From Acidobacteriota bacterium (GTDB lineage: Bacteria > Acidobacteriota > Terriglobia > Bryobacterales > Bryobacteraceae): a DNA stretch of 64,000 nt. Positions 6,337 through 14,292 of the stretch are shown here, one piece after another (within the stretch, counting starts at the first letter, position 1; the number at the start of each line of letters is the position of its first letter). The notes beneath the pieces were generated by a model. It was given only the letters and a program-made list of their open reading frames with translations. It searched no databases and was not told the DNA's origin. The position numbers and the translations under genes were made by a program. The stretch spans positions 13,294 through 77,293 of the forward strand of contig JAEZIJ010000232.1 of assembly GCA_023436715.1 (NCBI GenBank), in the 5' to 3' direction.

Positions 6337-9129
6337 ATGCTGGATGCTGCTGCCGATAGGGCCCGCTCAGGCGGGATTTACTGTGACAGATCGACCTGCC
6401 GCGCTTCCGTGGACCGCAGTCTCGCCGCCGTGTTCAGCCTCCGCATGGATGGCCGTATCGAGGACTGTAATCCCGCACTGGCCCGCATGCTGGGCTGTCC
6501 ATCTCCCTCCGCCGTCGCCGCCCGGCCTGCCTGGGAATGCGACGCCGGAACCGGGCCCGAGAACCTCGCAGCCTGCCTCCTGAGAAACCGCAACGAGCCG
6601 CGCACGGAGCTTAGTCTCACGCGCGCCGACGGCGCTCCGGTTTGGTTGCTTGTCGCGGTTACCGATGTGCTCGACCACGGCGGCTCCGCGCTGCTCCTCG
6701 CATCAGCCATCGACATCACGGAAGCCAAACGCGCTTCCCGGAAGGCAGGCCGCCTGAGCCGGGTCTGCGAGATGTTGAGCGCGCTGCACCGGCGCGCCGC
6801 CTCTCGCAAAGAGAGGCTGCGGCTTCTTCAGGACGCCTGTAACATCGCCGTCGATACCGGCGGATTTGCAAAGGTCTGCGTGACGCTCTTCGATCGCGAG
6901 ACCGGCGCCCTCGTGCCCGGAGCCCAAGCCATCGCAAGAGGCGGCCCCGCATCTCCCGCGCCGGTTGGACGGGACTGCCCCGCCCTTGCCCCCTTGCGCG
7001 AGGGCCGGCCCTTCGTCAGCCAGGACATCGCGGCGGACCCCCGCGTGCTCCCGCTACAGCGTGGCCCTGCGCTTTCCGGACTTCGTTCCGCTGCCGTCCT
7101 CCCGGTCAGAGCCTGGGACCGCGTGGCGGGCGGCCTCTGGCTCTTCTCCGCCGAGCCCGGCGACTTCGATCCCGAGATAGTCGCGGCCCTCTCGGAGTTC
7201 GCGCTTCACATCGGCTTCTGCCTGCAAGCTACTCACGAGGAAGCTACCTCCTCCGTACATAGCCGCGCGGAAGCCCGCTTCCGGGAACTGCTCGAGGCCG
7301 CCCCGGACGCGATCCTCGAGACAGATCGCGCAGGCACCATCGTCCTCGTCAACGCCGCCGCCGAACGGATTTTCGGCTACACCCGCGACGAGCTGATCGG
7401 CCAGTCTACCGATGTCCTCGTTCCCGAGAACCTTCGCGCGGTCCACGCCCGCTGGCGAACCGTCTACGTATCGGACCCGGTGAGCCGGACGATAGAGCGC
7501 GCGCCCCACCTTCGCGGACGCCGCAAGGATGGAACCGAGTTCCCCGTCGAGATCAGTCTCAGCCCCGTCCGGTCCCGCAGCGGGGACTTCATCACCTGCA
7601 TCGTTCACGATATCAGCCACCGTGAGCAGGCCGAGCAGGCCCTTCGCGAATCCACCCGCCAGATTGCCAGTATCCTCGAAAGCATCGCCGACGGTTTCTT
7701 CGCCCTCGACCGCGACTGGCGCTTCTCCTACCTCAACCGCAAAGCCGAACAGCTCTTCGCCAGGTCGCGCGCCGATTTGATCGGCCGCACCATCTGGGAG
7801 GAGTTCCCTGCCCTCGCCGGTTCCGTTTTCGATTCCGAATACCGCAAAGCCGTCGCGAACCAGGTCCCCGTTGAGTTCTCGGCGATCTTCCCTCCGCTGG
7901 GCATATGGGCCGAAATCCATGCCTCCCCCTCCGCGAACGGCCTCTCCATTTACATCCACGACATAACCGAGCGCAAGCACCTCGAGGAGCGGCTCCAGCA
8001 GTCGGAAAAACTGGAGGCCCTCGGCAGGCTTGCCGGCGGCGTCGCTCACGATTTCAATAACCTGCTGACTATCATCGGCGGGTACGGCCAGATGATCCTC
8101 GAGGCGGCCGGCAGCCGCGACCCGGTCCGCAAGAATGTCGCCACCATTGTCGAAGCCGCGAATCGCGCCTCCGCCCTCACGCGGCAGTTGCTGGCCTTCA
8201 GCCGCCGCCAGATGGTCCAGCCGAAGTTGCTCGATCTGAACCGGGTGGTGGAGAAGATGAACGCGATGCTCCGCCGTCTGATCAGGGAGGACGTCGAACT
8301 GGTTCTGGTGCTCGAGCCCGGCGTGGGGCAGGTCAAGATCGATCCCATCCAGCTCGAACAGGTCGTCATGAACCTGGTCGTGAACGCCCGCGACGCCATG
8401 CCCACCGGCGGCGCCCTGACCATTGCCACAAAGGTCGAACTGCTCCAGGGCGACCCCCACGGTTCCGGACCTTCACTGCCCCCGGGCCGCTATGCCGTCC
8501 TCTCTGTTACGGACACGGGAACTGGAATGGATACAGCAGTTCTCAGCCGAATCTTCGAGCCTTTCTTTACTACCAAGGCGAAGCATAAAGGCACGGGCTT
8601 GGGCCTGGCGACCGTCTACGGCATCGTCAAACAGAGCGGCGGCGATATTCTGGTTCAGAGTCAACCCGGCAGGGGGACCTGCTTCCGCATTTTCCTGCCC
8701 CGTGAGGAACGCAATCGCCACACCGCCCGCCCCGGCAGAGCCTCGCGGAAATCGCATCGCGGTACTGAAACCATTCTCCTTGTCGAGGATGAGCCTGAGG
8801 TCAGAAGGCTCGCCTGCGACATGTTGTGCGCCCAAGGCTATAAGGTCGTCGAGGCCGCCGGTGGCGCCGAAGCGCTCCGCATCTGGCCGACGACCCGCTC
8901 TTCCGTGGATCTGCTGGTTACCGATGTGATCATGCCGCAGATGAGTGGCGCGCAGTTGGCCGACAAGCTCACCGCAGAACAGCCCGGCCTGAAGGTCCTC
9001 TACGTCTCGGGCTACACCGACGACATCATTGCCCGACATGGCATTGGCCCGGACGCGCTGCTGCAAAAACCTTTCACGCGCAAGACCCTGGCGGCAAAAG
9101 TCCGCAATCTGCTGGATTCCACACCTTAA
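6337..9129 (+). CDS. Hybrid PAS-GAF sensor histidine kinase
   Basis: A 930-residue cytosolic sensor. A PAS-like domain (about 20-125) is followed by GAF (about 135-290; LCEM..LHRR lead-in, then TGGFAKVCVTLFD), PAS (about 305-425; AAPDAILETDRAGTIVLVN), PAS (about 430-545; SIADGFFALDRDWRFSYLN), HisKA with His571 in VAHDFNNLL, HATPase (NLVVNARDAMP, GTGLGLATVYG), and an intact receiver with Asp863 in LLVTDVIMP. The start chosen is ATG 6337, ten bases after the upstream kinase's stop; the frame is open further upstream only because it shadows that gene. From HisKA onward it closely matches its neighbour, so the pair arose by duplication followed by a change of sensor domains. Confidence 0.92.
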   Translation: MLDAAADRARSGGIYCDRSTCRASVDRSLAAVFSLRMDGRIEDCNPALARMLGCPSPSAVAARPAWECDAGTGPENLAACLLRNRNEPRTELSLTRADGAPVWLLVAVTDVLDHGGSALLLASAIDITEAKRASRKAGRLSRVCEMLSALHRRAASRKERLRLLQDACNIAVDTGGFAKVCVTLFDRETGALVPGAQAIARGGPASPAPVGRDCPALAPLREGRPFVSQDIAADPRVLPLQRGPALSGLRSAAVLPVRAWDRVAGGLWLFSAEPGDFDPEIVAALSEFALHIGFCLQATHEEATSSVHSRAEARFRELLEAAPDAILETDRAGTIVLVNAAAERIFGYTRDELIGQSTDVLVPENLRAVHARWRTVYVSDPVSRTIERAPHLRGRRKDGTEFPVEISLSPVRSRSGDFITCIVHDISHREQAEQALRESTRQIASILESIADGFFALDRDWRFSYLNRKAEQLFARSRADLIGRTIWEEFPALAGSVFDSEYRKAVANQVPVEFSAIFPPLGIWAEIHASPSANGLSIYIHDITERKHLEERLQQSEKLEALGRLAGGVAHDFNNLLTIIGGYGQMILEAAGSRDPVRKNVATIVEAANRASALTRQLLAFSRRQMVQPKLLDLNRVVEKMNAMLRRLIREDVELVLVLEPGVGQVKIDPIQLEQVVMNLVVNARDAMPTGGALTIATKVELLQGDPHGSGPSLPPGRYAVLSVTDTGTGMDTAVLSRIFEPFFTTKAKHKGTGLGLATVYGIVKQSGGDILVQSQPGRGTCFRIFLPREERNRHTARPGRASRKSHRGTETILLVEDEPEVRRLACDMLCAQGYKVVEAAGGAEALRIWPTTRSSVDLLVTDVIMPQMSGAQLADKLTAEQPGLKVLYVSGYTDDIIARHGIGPDALLQKPFTRKTLAAKVRNLLDSTP

Positions 9130-9221
9130 CGATTCTTCATGAATTACCCTTGCGCGACCAACAACCTCCCCACATAATTAAATTAACAACTGGAACTAAG
9201 GGGTTCTTTCAGGGGGGACTT

Positions 9222-9383
9222 GTGAGGGAGTTGTGGAACCGACTGGCTGTGCTGTGGTGTAATCTCGCGCATCCGGCGCCGAGCTGGCCCGCGAATGGTC
9301 ACTATCATTGCCCGCGTTGCCGGCGTGTTTATCCGATACCGTGGGCTGTTGGACGACCAAGGGTCGATGTCCGCGGGCGCTGA
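9222..9383 (+). CDS. Small zinc-ribbon-like protein, 53 residues
   Basis: GTG start at 9222, preceded at five bases by a strong AGGGGGG ribosome-binding site, which makes this short frame convincing. The product reads RELWNRLAVLWCNLAHPAP, then GHYHCPRCRRVYPIPW. Cys and His residues at C13, H17, C30 and C33 could bind zinc; CPRC is a typical zinc-ribbon knuckle. The end is Arg/Val-rich. I do not recognise a named family. There is no signal peptide or membrane helix. It sits alone after the kinase pair, and a small-RNA candidate follows about 100 bases downstream. Function unknown. Confidence 0.6.
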   Translation: MRELWNRLAVLWCNLAHPAPSWPANGHYHCPRCRRVYPIPWAVGRPRVDVRGR

Positions 9384-9477
9384 GTCGGAGAACCAGGGGG
9401 AAATCCAGGGACGTGTCCCGGATTTCCTCCGCACTGAACGTGTGCGAAAAGAGTAGTTTCCTCTCTGCAACTTGAGC

Positions 9478-9483
9478 TATAAT
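9478..9483 (+). promoter_or_regulatory. Consensus -10 box of small RNA candidate
   Basis: A perfect TATAAT lies about seven bases upstream of the proposed RNA start near 9490. No good -35 hexamer is visible 16-18 bases upstream. Confidence 0.5.
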
Positions 9484-9489
9484 ACCTCC

Positions 9490-9573
9490 AAACTCATAGC
9501 ATCCCCGGCGACGAGCCCCTACTCGTCGCCAACCCCTGTGAGTCAAGCCCCGAGCCCCAGACTCGGGGCTTTT
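9490..9573 (+). ncRNA. Two-hairpin small RNA candidate with C-rich loops
   Basis: A consensus -10 precedes a stretch without coding sense. It holds a perfect 9-bp stem (GGCGACGAG 9507-9515, loop CCCCTA, CTCGTCGCC 9522-9530), a single-stranded AACCCCTGTG, and a 10-bp terminator stem (9545-9554 with 9562-9571, loop CCCCAGA) ending in TTTT. The predicted transcript is about 84 nt. Three exposed CCCC stretches could pair with Shine-Dalgarno sequences. Acidobacteriota are known to have a small RNA class, Acido-1; I cannot tell whether this belongs to it. It precedes the Dabb gene but has its own terminator. Confidence 0.55.
9545..9573 (+). terminator. Rho-independent terminator of the small RNA
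   Basis: AAGCCCCGAG / CTCGGGGCTT form a 10-bp stem with a seven-base loop, followed by TTT. It lies 57 bases upstream of the Dabb start and so separates the RNA from that gene. Confidence 0.75.
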
Positions 9574-9629
9574 AACTTCTAAGACTTCTAAAACTGCTAA
9601 AATCGTCTGGCAACCTGGAGGATCTCTCT

Positions 9630-10031
9630 ATGCGAACTCTCTTCACCCGTATGGCAATTGGCGTTTCCGCCATGTTCCTGCTCGCCGGCAGCGGTTTGGC
9701 CGGTGAGAAAAAGCTGATGCACTGCTTCTACTTCACGCCCGTCCAGACCGCCACCGAGGCCGACTGGCAGGCCTTCCACCTCGCGACCGATGCCCTGCCC
9801 AAAGAAGTTCCAGGCGTAAGCCGGGTGTGGTACGGCAAGCTTGCCCGCCCCATGAGGCTCTCCACCGCTAATGGCGAGCAGGTCGTCCGCGAGGTCGGTG
9901 TCTGCATGGAGATGGCCGACGAGGCGGCGCTGAAGACGTACGCCAAACATTCCGCTCACCAGAAGTGGAACGAGGCCTACTCCAAAGTCCGCGTACCCGG
10001 AACCACCACCGTAGACATCCTCGGCCAGTAG
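9630..10031 (+). CDS. Secreted Dabb (stress-responsive alpha/beta barrel) protein
   Basis: A 133-residue protein with a Sec signal peptide (about residues 1-24: hydrophobic IGVSAMFLLAG, cleavage near GLAGEK). The mature part is a ferredoxin-like Dabb fold: LMHCFYFTPVQTATEADWQ opens the domain, and MADEAALKTYAKHSAHQKW is the typical helix with the conserved His. Dabb proteins dimerise into barrels; their reactions are mostly unknown. The start ATG 9630 follows GGAGG by eight bases. It is preceded by the sRNA terminator and followed by a strong GC hairpin, so it is probably monocistronic. Confidence 0.85.
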   Translation: MRTLFTRMAIGVSAMFLLAGSGLAGEKKLMHCFYFTPVQTATEADWQAFHLATDALPKEVPGVSRVWYGKLARPMRLSTANGEQVVREVGVCMEMADEAALKTYAKHSAHQKWNEAYSKVRVPGTTTVDILGQ

Positions 10032-10032
10032 G

Positions 10033-10062
10033 TCCGTAGGGGCCGGGCATCTGCCCGGCCCC
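10033..10062. repeat. GC-rich palindrome between converging genes
   Basis: GGGGCCGGGC-atct-GCCCGGCCCC (10039-10062) is a perfect 10-bp stem preceded by GTAG, sitting exactly between two converging stop codons. A near-identical palindrome is at 16144-16172, so it is a dispersed repeat that may serve as a bidirectional terminator. Confidence 0.65.
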
Positions 10063-10064
10063 CT

Positions 10065-10562
10065 TCACGGCAGCGGAGCCATCCCGTAAGCCGACCACTC
10101 TTCCTTAGATGGACCGTAAACGCCCGGCACCTTCAACCCCGCCTGGCGCATAAGGACCGTCATCTGCCCCCGGTGGTGGCATTGATGCCCGATGACGGCC
10201 GTCAGCACGATCCCCTTGCTCCACGTCTCGCCATACATCGGAACCTGGTCGTCCAGTTGAGCGTCCGTCCAGTTCGCCTTGACCGCGGCGGCGACCGCCT
10301 GCGCGCCGTTGTCATAGGCTTCGGCGATGGCGCAGGCGCTGGCGGGCATCGGGTCTTTATCCCCGGGCAACGCCACCGGCAGCCCGGCTTCGACGACCAT
10401 GCCGAGGCTGGTCGTAATGTGCCATGCAATGAACCCGAGGCTCCGGCCCTCGGGCGTCACCATCTGCCCCAACGACTCATCTGTCAGGGCGCGCAGAATC
10501 TTCAGCGTGCTTGCGCTTTCTTTGTTCCAGGCGTTCAGGAAGTCAGCTATTGTTCGGATCAT
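10065..10562 (-). CDS. DinB family (four-helix bundle, metal-binding) protein
   Basis: A 165-residue member of the DinB/YfiT superfamily, which includes thiol transferases and metal-dependent enzymes of unclear substrate. The helical core starts IRTIADFLNAWNKESASTL. The three-His metal site is visible as WHITTS and GHQCHHRGQM, in helices 2 and 4. The frame is open upstream to 10697, but the ATG at 10562 gives the standard family length and N-terminus. It converges on the Dabb gene with a palindrome between the stops. Cytosolic; the substrate cannot be predicted. Confidence 0.85.
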   Translation of the reverse strand: MIRTIADFLNAWNKESASTLKILRALTDESLGQMVTPEGRSLGFIAWHITTSLGMVVEAGLPVALPGDKDPMPASACAIAEAYDNGAQAVAAAVKANWTDAQLDDQVPMYGETWSKGIVLTAVIGHQCHHRGQMTVLMRQAGLKVPGVYGPSKEEWSAYGMAPLP

Positions 10563-10708
10563 GAGTTGACAATACAGGACAGCGCCCTCTCCGGGCAAGC
10601 CTCCTGCGGCCGTCCTCAGCCGTGCCGCAAGCCCCGCTGGCGCCGTTCCCCCACATTCTTGTCGCACCCCCAGGACTCGTTCACGGCTTCTCCCCAACTC
10701 TCACCCGC

Positions 10709-10714
10709 TATAAT
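10709..10714 (+). promoter_or_regulatory. -10 box of the MFS-que operon
   Basis: TATAAT ends six bases before the TTG start codon at 10721, so the predicted mRNA begins at or next to the start codon. No Shine-Dalgarno is visible. Confidence 0.55.
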
Positions 10715-10720
10715 TGAGAA

Positions 10721-11899
10721 TTGCTCCAAACCAAAGAACTGCCCGGCACACGGCGAGCCGCACGGTTCAGCCTTCTCTCCCTGATTCTGCTCTCGGCCGG
10801 TCACTTCGCCGTAGACCTCTACTCGGGAGCCCTTGGCGCGCTTCAACCGCTGCTGCTGAAACGCTTCGGCATGAGCCTTACCGAAGCAGGTGTGCTCGGC
10901 GGCGTCCTGGTATGCTCGTCGTCCGTAATGCAGCCGCTCTACGGCGTCCTTTCGGACCGGATCCGCACCCGGCTCTTCGCGGCTCTCGGACCGGGCATCG
11001 CCGGCCTCTTCATCTCCGCGCTCGGACTTGCCCCGTCCTTCGGCTGGCTGCTCCTCATGGTCGCCCTCGGAGGCGCAGGAGTGGCTATGTTCCATCCCCA
11101 GGCCTCAGCCCGTGCAATCATCGGCGTCGAAGAGAAGCGCGGCCGCGCCATGGCGATTTTCATCAGCTCCGGCACTCTCGGGTTTGCCTGCGGCCCAACC
11201 TACTTTTCGGCGGTAGCCGGAGCACTCGGCCTCCCGCGGATGTACTGGGGCGCAATCCCGGGCCTCCTGATCTGCCTGCTCTTAATCTTCGCATTACCAG
11301 AAGCTTACGAGCATAAACCTAAAGCCGATTCTGGTTTCGATTGGCACGCCCTCCGCTCCGTTTGGAAGCCGCTTTCAATTCTCTATACCCTGGTGTTTAT
11401 ACGGTCCATCGTCCAGGTGACATTCGCCCAGATGATTCCGCTCTACCTCACCCTGGAGCGCGGCTATTCGGTTGCCGCCGCCAGCTTTACGCTTACCCTG
11501 TTCCTGGCATTCGGTGCCCTCGGCGGCTTCCTCGGCGGCCATTTCTCGGACCGTTTCGGCGGCAGGCCCGTGATTATCGTCTCCATGATCGCTTCCGTGC
11601 CTTTCCTGGCAACCTTCTTCCTGGCCGGCGGCGTCGTTTCGACCGTAGGACTCATCCTGGGCGGTTTAATCCTTTTGTTTACGATTCCCGTGAATGTAGT
11701 GATGGCGCAGGATTTAGTCCCCTCGCAGGCAGGCACCATCTCGGCTCTCATGATGGGCTTCGCCTGGGGAACCGCCGGCATCATCTTCATCCCGCTGACC
11801 GGTCGCATGGCGGACCTGTTCTCCATGCACCATGCGCTGTTCGCGCTCGTGGCGTTTCCCCTGCTGGGATTTCTCCTTAGCCTGAGGCTGCCGAAATGA
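10721..11899 (+). CDS. MFS transporter, fosmidomycin-resistance (Fsr)-like
   Basis: A 392-residue major facilitator with about 12 membrane segments. The N-terminal motif GHFAVDLYSGALGALQPLL is the signature of the Fsr branch (fosmidomycin or similar efflux). Motif A-like loops appear as GVLSDRIRTR and GHFSDRFGGRP. Start TTG at 10721, directly behind a TATAAT box. Its last four bases overlap the queC start (ATGA), so it is translationally coupled to the queuosine genes. This hints that it moves a queuosine precursor rather than a drug, but that is inference only; the known precursor transporters YhhQ and QueT belong to other families. Confidence 0.85.
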   Translation: MLQTKELPGTRRAARFSLLSLILLSAGHFAVDLYSGALGALQPLLLKRFGMSLTEAGVLGGVLVCSSSVMQPLYGVLSDRIRTRLFAALGPGIAGLFISALGLAPSFGWLLLMVALGGAGVAMFHPQASARAIIGVEEKRGRAMAIFISSGTLGFACGPTYFSAVAGALGLPRMYWGAIPGLLICLLLIFALPEAYEHKPKADSGFDWHALRSVWKPLSILYTLVFIRSIVQVTFAQMIPLYLTLERGYSVAAASFTLTLFLAFGALGGFLGGHFSDRFGGRPVIIVSMIASVPFLATFFLAGGVVSTVGLILGGLILLFTIPVNVVMAQDLVPSQAGTISALMMGFAWGTAGIIFIPLTGRMADLFSMHHALFALVAFPLLGFLLSLRLPK

Positions 11900-12585
11900 A
11901 CCAGAAAGCCGTTTGTCTTCTTAGCGGTGGGCTGGATTCTTCAACCTGTTTCGCATATGCGCGGCGCATGGGATTCGAGTGCTACGCCCTCTCGTTCGAC
12001 TACGGCCAGCGGCATCGCCTCGAACTGGAGTCCGCCGCTCGAGTGGCCGCCGCCCTCGGCGCCTCGCAGCACCTGGTAATCAAGGTGGACCTGCGGGCAT
12101 TCGGCGGCTCCGCCCTCACCACCGACATCGACGTGCCGAAGCATCGCTCGGCGCAAGATATGGGGTGCGGTATCCCAATCACCTACGTGCCCGCCCGCAA
12201 CACCGTCTTCCTCTCGTTCGCCCTCGCCTGGGCCGAAACGCTGGAAGCCGCGGACATCTTCCTCGGTGTCAATGCAATCGACTACTCCGGCTACCCGGAT
12301 TGCCGCCCCGAGTACATCGAGGCATTCGAGCGCATGGCGAACCTTGCCACCCGCGCCGGCGTGGAGGGCCGCACCACGATCAAGATTCACACCCCTTTGA
12401 TCCGCCTGACAAAGGCCGAAATCGTCACGCTCGGGCGCGACCTCGGACTCGATTTCGGGCTGACCTGGAGTTGCTACGATCCGGACGAGCAGGGCCGCCC
12501 CTGTGGCGCGTGTGACTCCTGCCTGCTCCGGCGAAAAGGCTTTGAAGAGGCGGGCGTGGTAGATCCCGTCGTGGTCGTGTTGTGA
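11896..12585 (+). CDS. queC: 7-cyano-7-deazaguanine (preQ0) synthase QueC
   Basis: Converts 7-carboxy-7-deazaguanine, ammonia and ATP to preQ0 in queuosine synthesis; cytosolic, 229 residues. The PP-loop LLSGGLDSSTC is at residues 9-19, with the usual FDYGQRH. Zinc ligands lie near the C-terminus in CYDPDEQGRPCGACDSC, giving the C-x8-C-x2-C-x2-C pattern. It overlaps the MFS gene by four bases and its own stop overlaps the GTG of queE, so the operon is tightly coupled. Confidence 0.96.
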   Translation: MNQKAVCLLSGGLDSSTCFAYARRMGFECYALSFDYGQRHRLELESAARVAAALGASQHLVIKVDLRAFGGSALTTDIDVPKHRSAQDMGCGIPITYVPARNTVFLSFALAWAETLEAADIFLGVNAIDYSGYPDCRPEYIEAFERMANLATRAGVEGRTTIKIHTPLIRLTKAEIVTLGRDLGLDFGLTWSCYDPDEQGRPCGACDSCLLRRKGFEEAGVVDPVVVVL

Positions 12586-13259
12586 GAATCGCTGAAATCT
12601 TCTACAGCGTGCAAGGCGAAGGCGGGCTGGTCGGCGTGCCATCAGTATTCGTCCGCACAAGCGGCTGCAACCTGCGCTGCGTCTGGTGCGATACGCCGTA
12701 CACCTCCTGGCATCCCGAGGGCCGCGACTACGAACTCAGAGGTATCCTGGACGAAGCGGCGGAGTACCGCGCGCGGCACGTCGTAGTCACCGGCGGCGAG
12801 CCGATGATCGCCCGGGATATTGTCGAGCTTACGGAAGGTCTTCGCCGGCTCGGCGTCCACATCACCATTGAAACCGCCGGCACCGTCTTCGCCCCGGTTG
12901 CCTGCGACCTCATGAGCATCAGCCCCAAGCTCTCGAACTCGACGCCCGTGGCCGACGAGCGCTGGGCCGCCCGCCACGAAAGCCTCCGCATCCAACCCGA
13001 AGTGCTCAAGCGCCTGATGGCGCACTGCGACTACCAGCTCAAGTTCGTCGTCACCCGGCTCGAAGATTTGGACGAGATCCGCCCGCTCGTCGCGCTCCTC
13101 GGCGCAGATCCGTCCAAGATCTTTCTGATGCCTGAGGGACGCGAACCGGGCGTACTGCGGGAACGCGGCATGTGGATCGTCGAGGCATGCAAGCGGGAGG
13201 GCTTCCGTTTCAGCCCGCGGCTTCATATTGAGTTGTGGGGAGACCGGCGCGGGGTGTGA
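12582..13259 (+). CDS. queE: 7-carboxy-7-deazaguanine synthase QueE
   Basis: Radical SAM enzyme that contracts 6-carboxytetrahydropterin to 7-carboxy-7-deazaguanine. The 225-residue product opens with FYSVQGEGGLVGVPSVFVR, the standard QueE substrate-binding start. The cluster motif is CNLRCVWC (C-x3-C-x2-C), and GGEP follows at VVTGGEPMIA. Start GTG 12582 overlaps the queC stop (GTGA). QueD, which supplies the substrate, is not encoded in this window. Confidence 0.95.
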   Translation: MRIAEIFYSVQGEGGLVGVPSVFVRTSGCNLRCVWCDTPYTSWHPEGRDYELRGILDEAAEYRARHVVVTGGEPMIARDIVELTEGLRRLGVHITIETAGTVFAPVACDLMSISPKLSNSTPVADERWAARHESLRIQPEVLKRLMAHCDYQLKFVVTRLEDLDEIRPLVALLGADPSKIFLMPEGREPGVLRERGMWIVEACKREGFRFSPRLHIELWGDRRGV

Positions 13260-13260
13260 G

Positions 13261-14292
13261 GTGGATTCTAAGGAAGTAAAACGGCTTGCGCGCGAGTGCG
13301 GTTTCGAACTCGCCGGGGTCACCCGCGCCGAGCCTGTTCCGGAAGCCGCATGGTTTCAGGATTGGGTCCGCGCGGGAATGGCGGGCCAGATGGGTTATCT
13401 GACGGACCGCCGGGCGGACCTCCGCAACGACCCGCGCACCCTTCTCCCCTCCGCGCGCTCCATCATCTGCGTCGGCAAGCTGTACAACGGCCCGCAACCT
13501 TACTCCACCCGCTTCGATGACCGCGAGCGAGCCTGGATTTCGCGCTACGCCTGGGGCGAGGATTACCACGGCCTTATGCGCGACAGCCTGCACCGGCTCG
13601 CTGCCGGCCTGGAACAAATCGCTGGTCCGTTCGACTGGAAGGCCTGCGTGGACACCGCCCCGCTGCTCGAGCGCGTCTACGCCCGCCGCGCGGGACTTGG
13701 ATGGATCGGCAGGAACACCTGTTTGATCAACGAAGGCCAGGGGTCGTGGTTCTTCCTCGGCGAGCTTCTGGTCTCCCTCGAATTCGCACCGGACATGCCA
13801 CCCCCGGACCGTTGCGGAACCTGCACGCGCTGCATCGACGCCTGCCCCACCCGGGCGATCATCCCCGGACCTGTTCCGTCGCTCGATGCCCGCCGCTGCA
13901 TTTCATACTTCACGATCGAACTGCGCGGGCCGGTCCCCGAAGAACACCGCGCCGCCGCCGGAAACAACGTCTTCGGCTGCGACATCTGCCAGGACGTCTG
14001 CCCCTGGAACCGCAAAGCGCCGATCACGAGCGACGCGGCCTTCGCCCCCAGGGAAATGGCCCCGCCGCTTGAAAAGCTGGCCCGCCTCGAAGAGCCAGAG
14101 TTCCGCGAAATGTTCCGCGGAACCCCCGTCACACGAGCACGTTACGCGGGCTTCCTGCGCAATGTGGCCGTCGCGATGGGCGCGGCAGCCTCTGAAAAGT
14201 TCCGCGACCCGCTCGAAGCCCTCGCGCAACACCCCGATCCGCTGGTCCGGGAGCACGCCCTGTGGGCGCTCGGAAGACTGAAAGCAGCCTAA
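13261..14292 (+). CDS. queG: Epoxyqueuosine reductase QueG
   Basis: Cobalamin- and iron-sulfur-dependent reductase that turns epoxyqueuosine-tRNA into queuosine-tRNA, the last pathway step; 343 residues. Two [4Fe-4S] motifs are present: CGTCTRCIDACP and CDICQDVCPWN. The N-terminal part (ARECGFELAGVTRA) matches family members. The chosen GTG at 13261 lies one base after the queE stop; the frame is open further upstream inside queE. The C-terminus ends in a HEAT-like segment (HALWALGRLK), which contacts tRNA in known QueG structures. Confidence 0.94.
   Translation: MDSKEVKRLARECGFELAGVTRAEPVPEAAWFQDWVRAGMAGQMGYLTDRRADLRNDPRTLLPSARSIICVGKLYNGPQPYSTRFDDRERAWISRYAWGEDYHGLMRDSLHRLAAGLEQIAGPFDWKACVDTAPLLERVYARRAGLGWIGRNTCLINEGQGSWFFLGELLVSLEFAPDMPPPDRCGTCTRCIDACPTRAIIPGPVPSLDARRCISYFTIELRGPVPEEHRAAAGNNVFGCDICQDVCPWNRKAPITSDAAFAPREMAPPLEKLARLEEPEFREMFRGTPVTRARYAGFLRNVAVAMGAAASEKFRDPLEALAQHPDPLVREHALWALGRLKAA

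Noticed and set aside
7054..8460. 468-residue minus-strand frame within the second kinase
   Set aside because: Antisense shadow of well-supported PAS and HisKA coding sequence.
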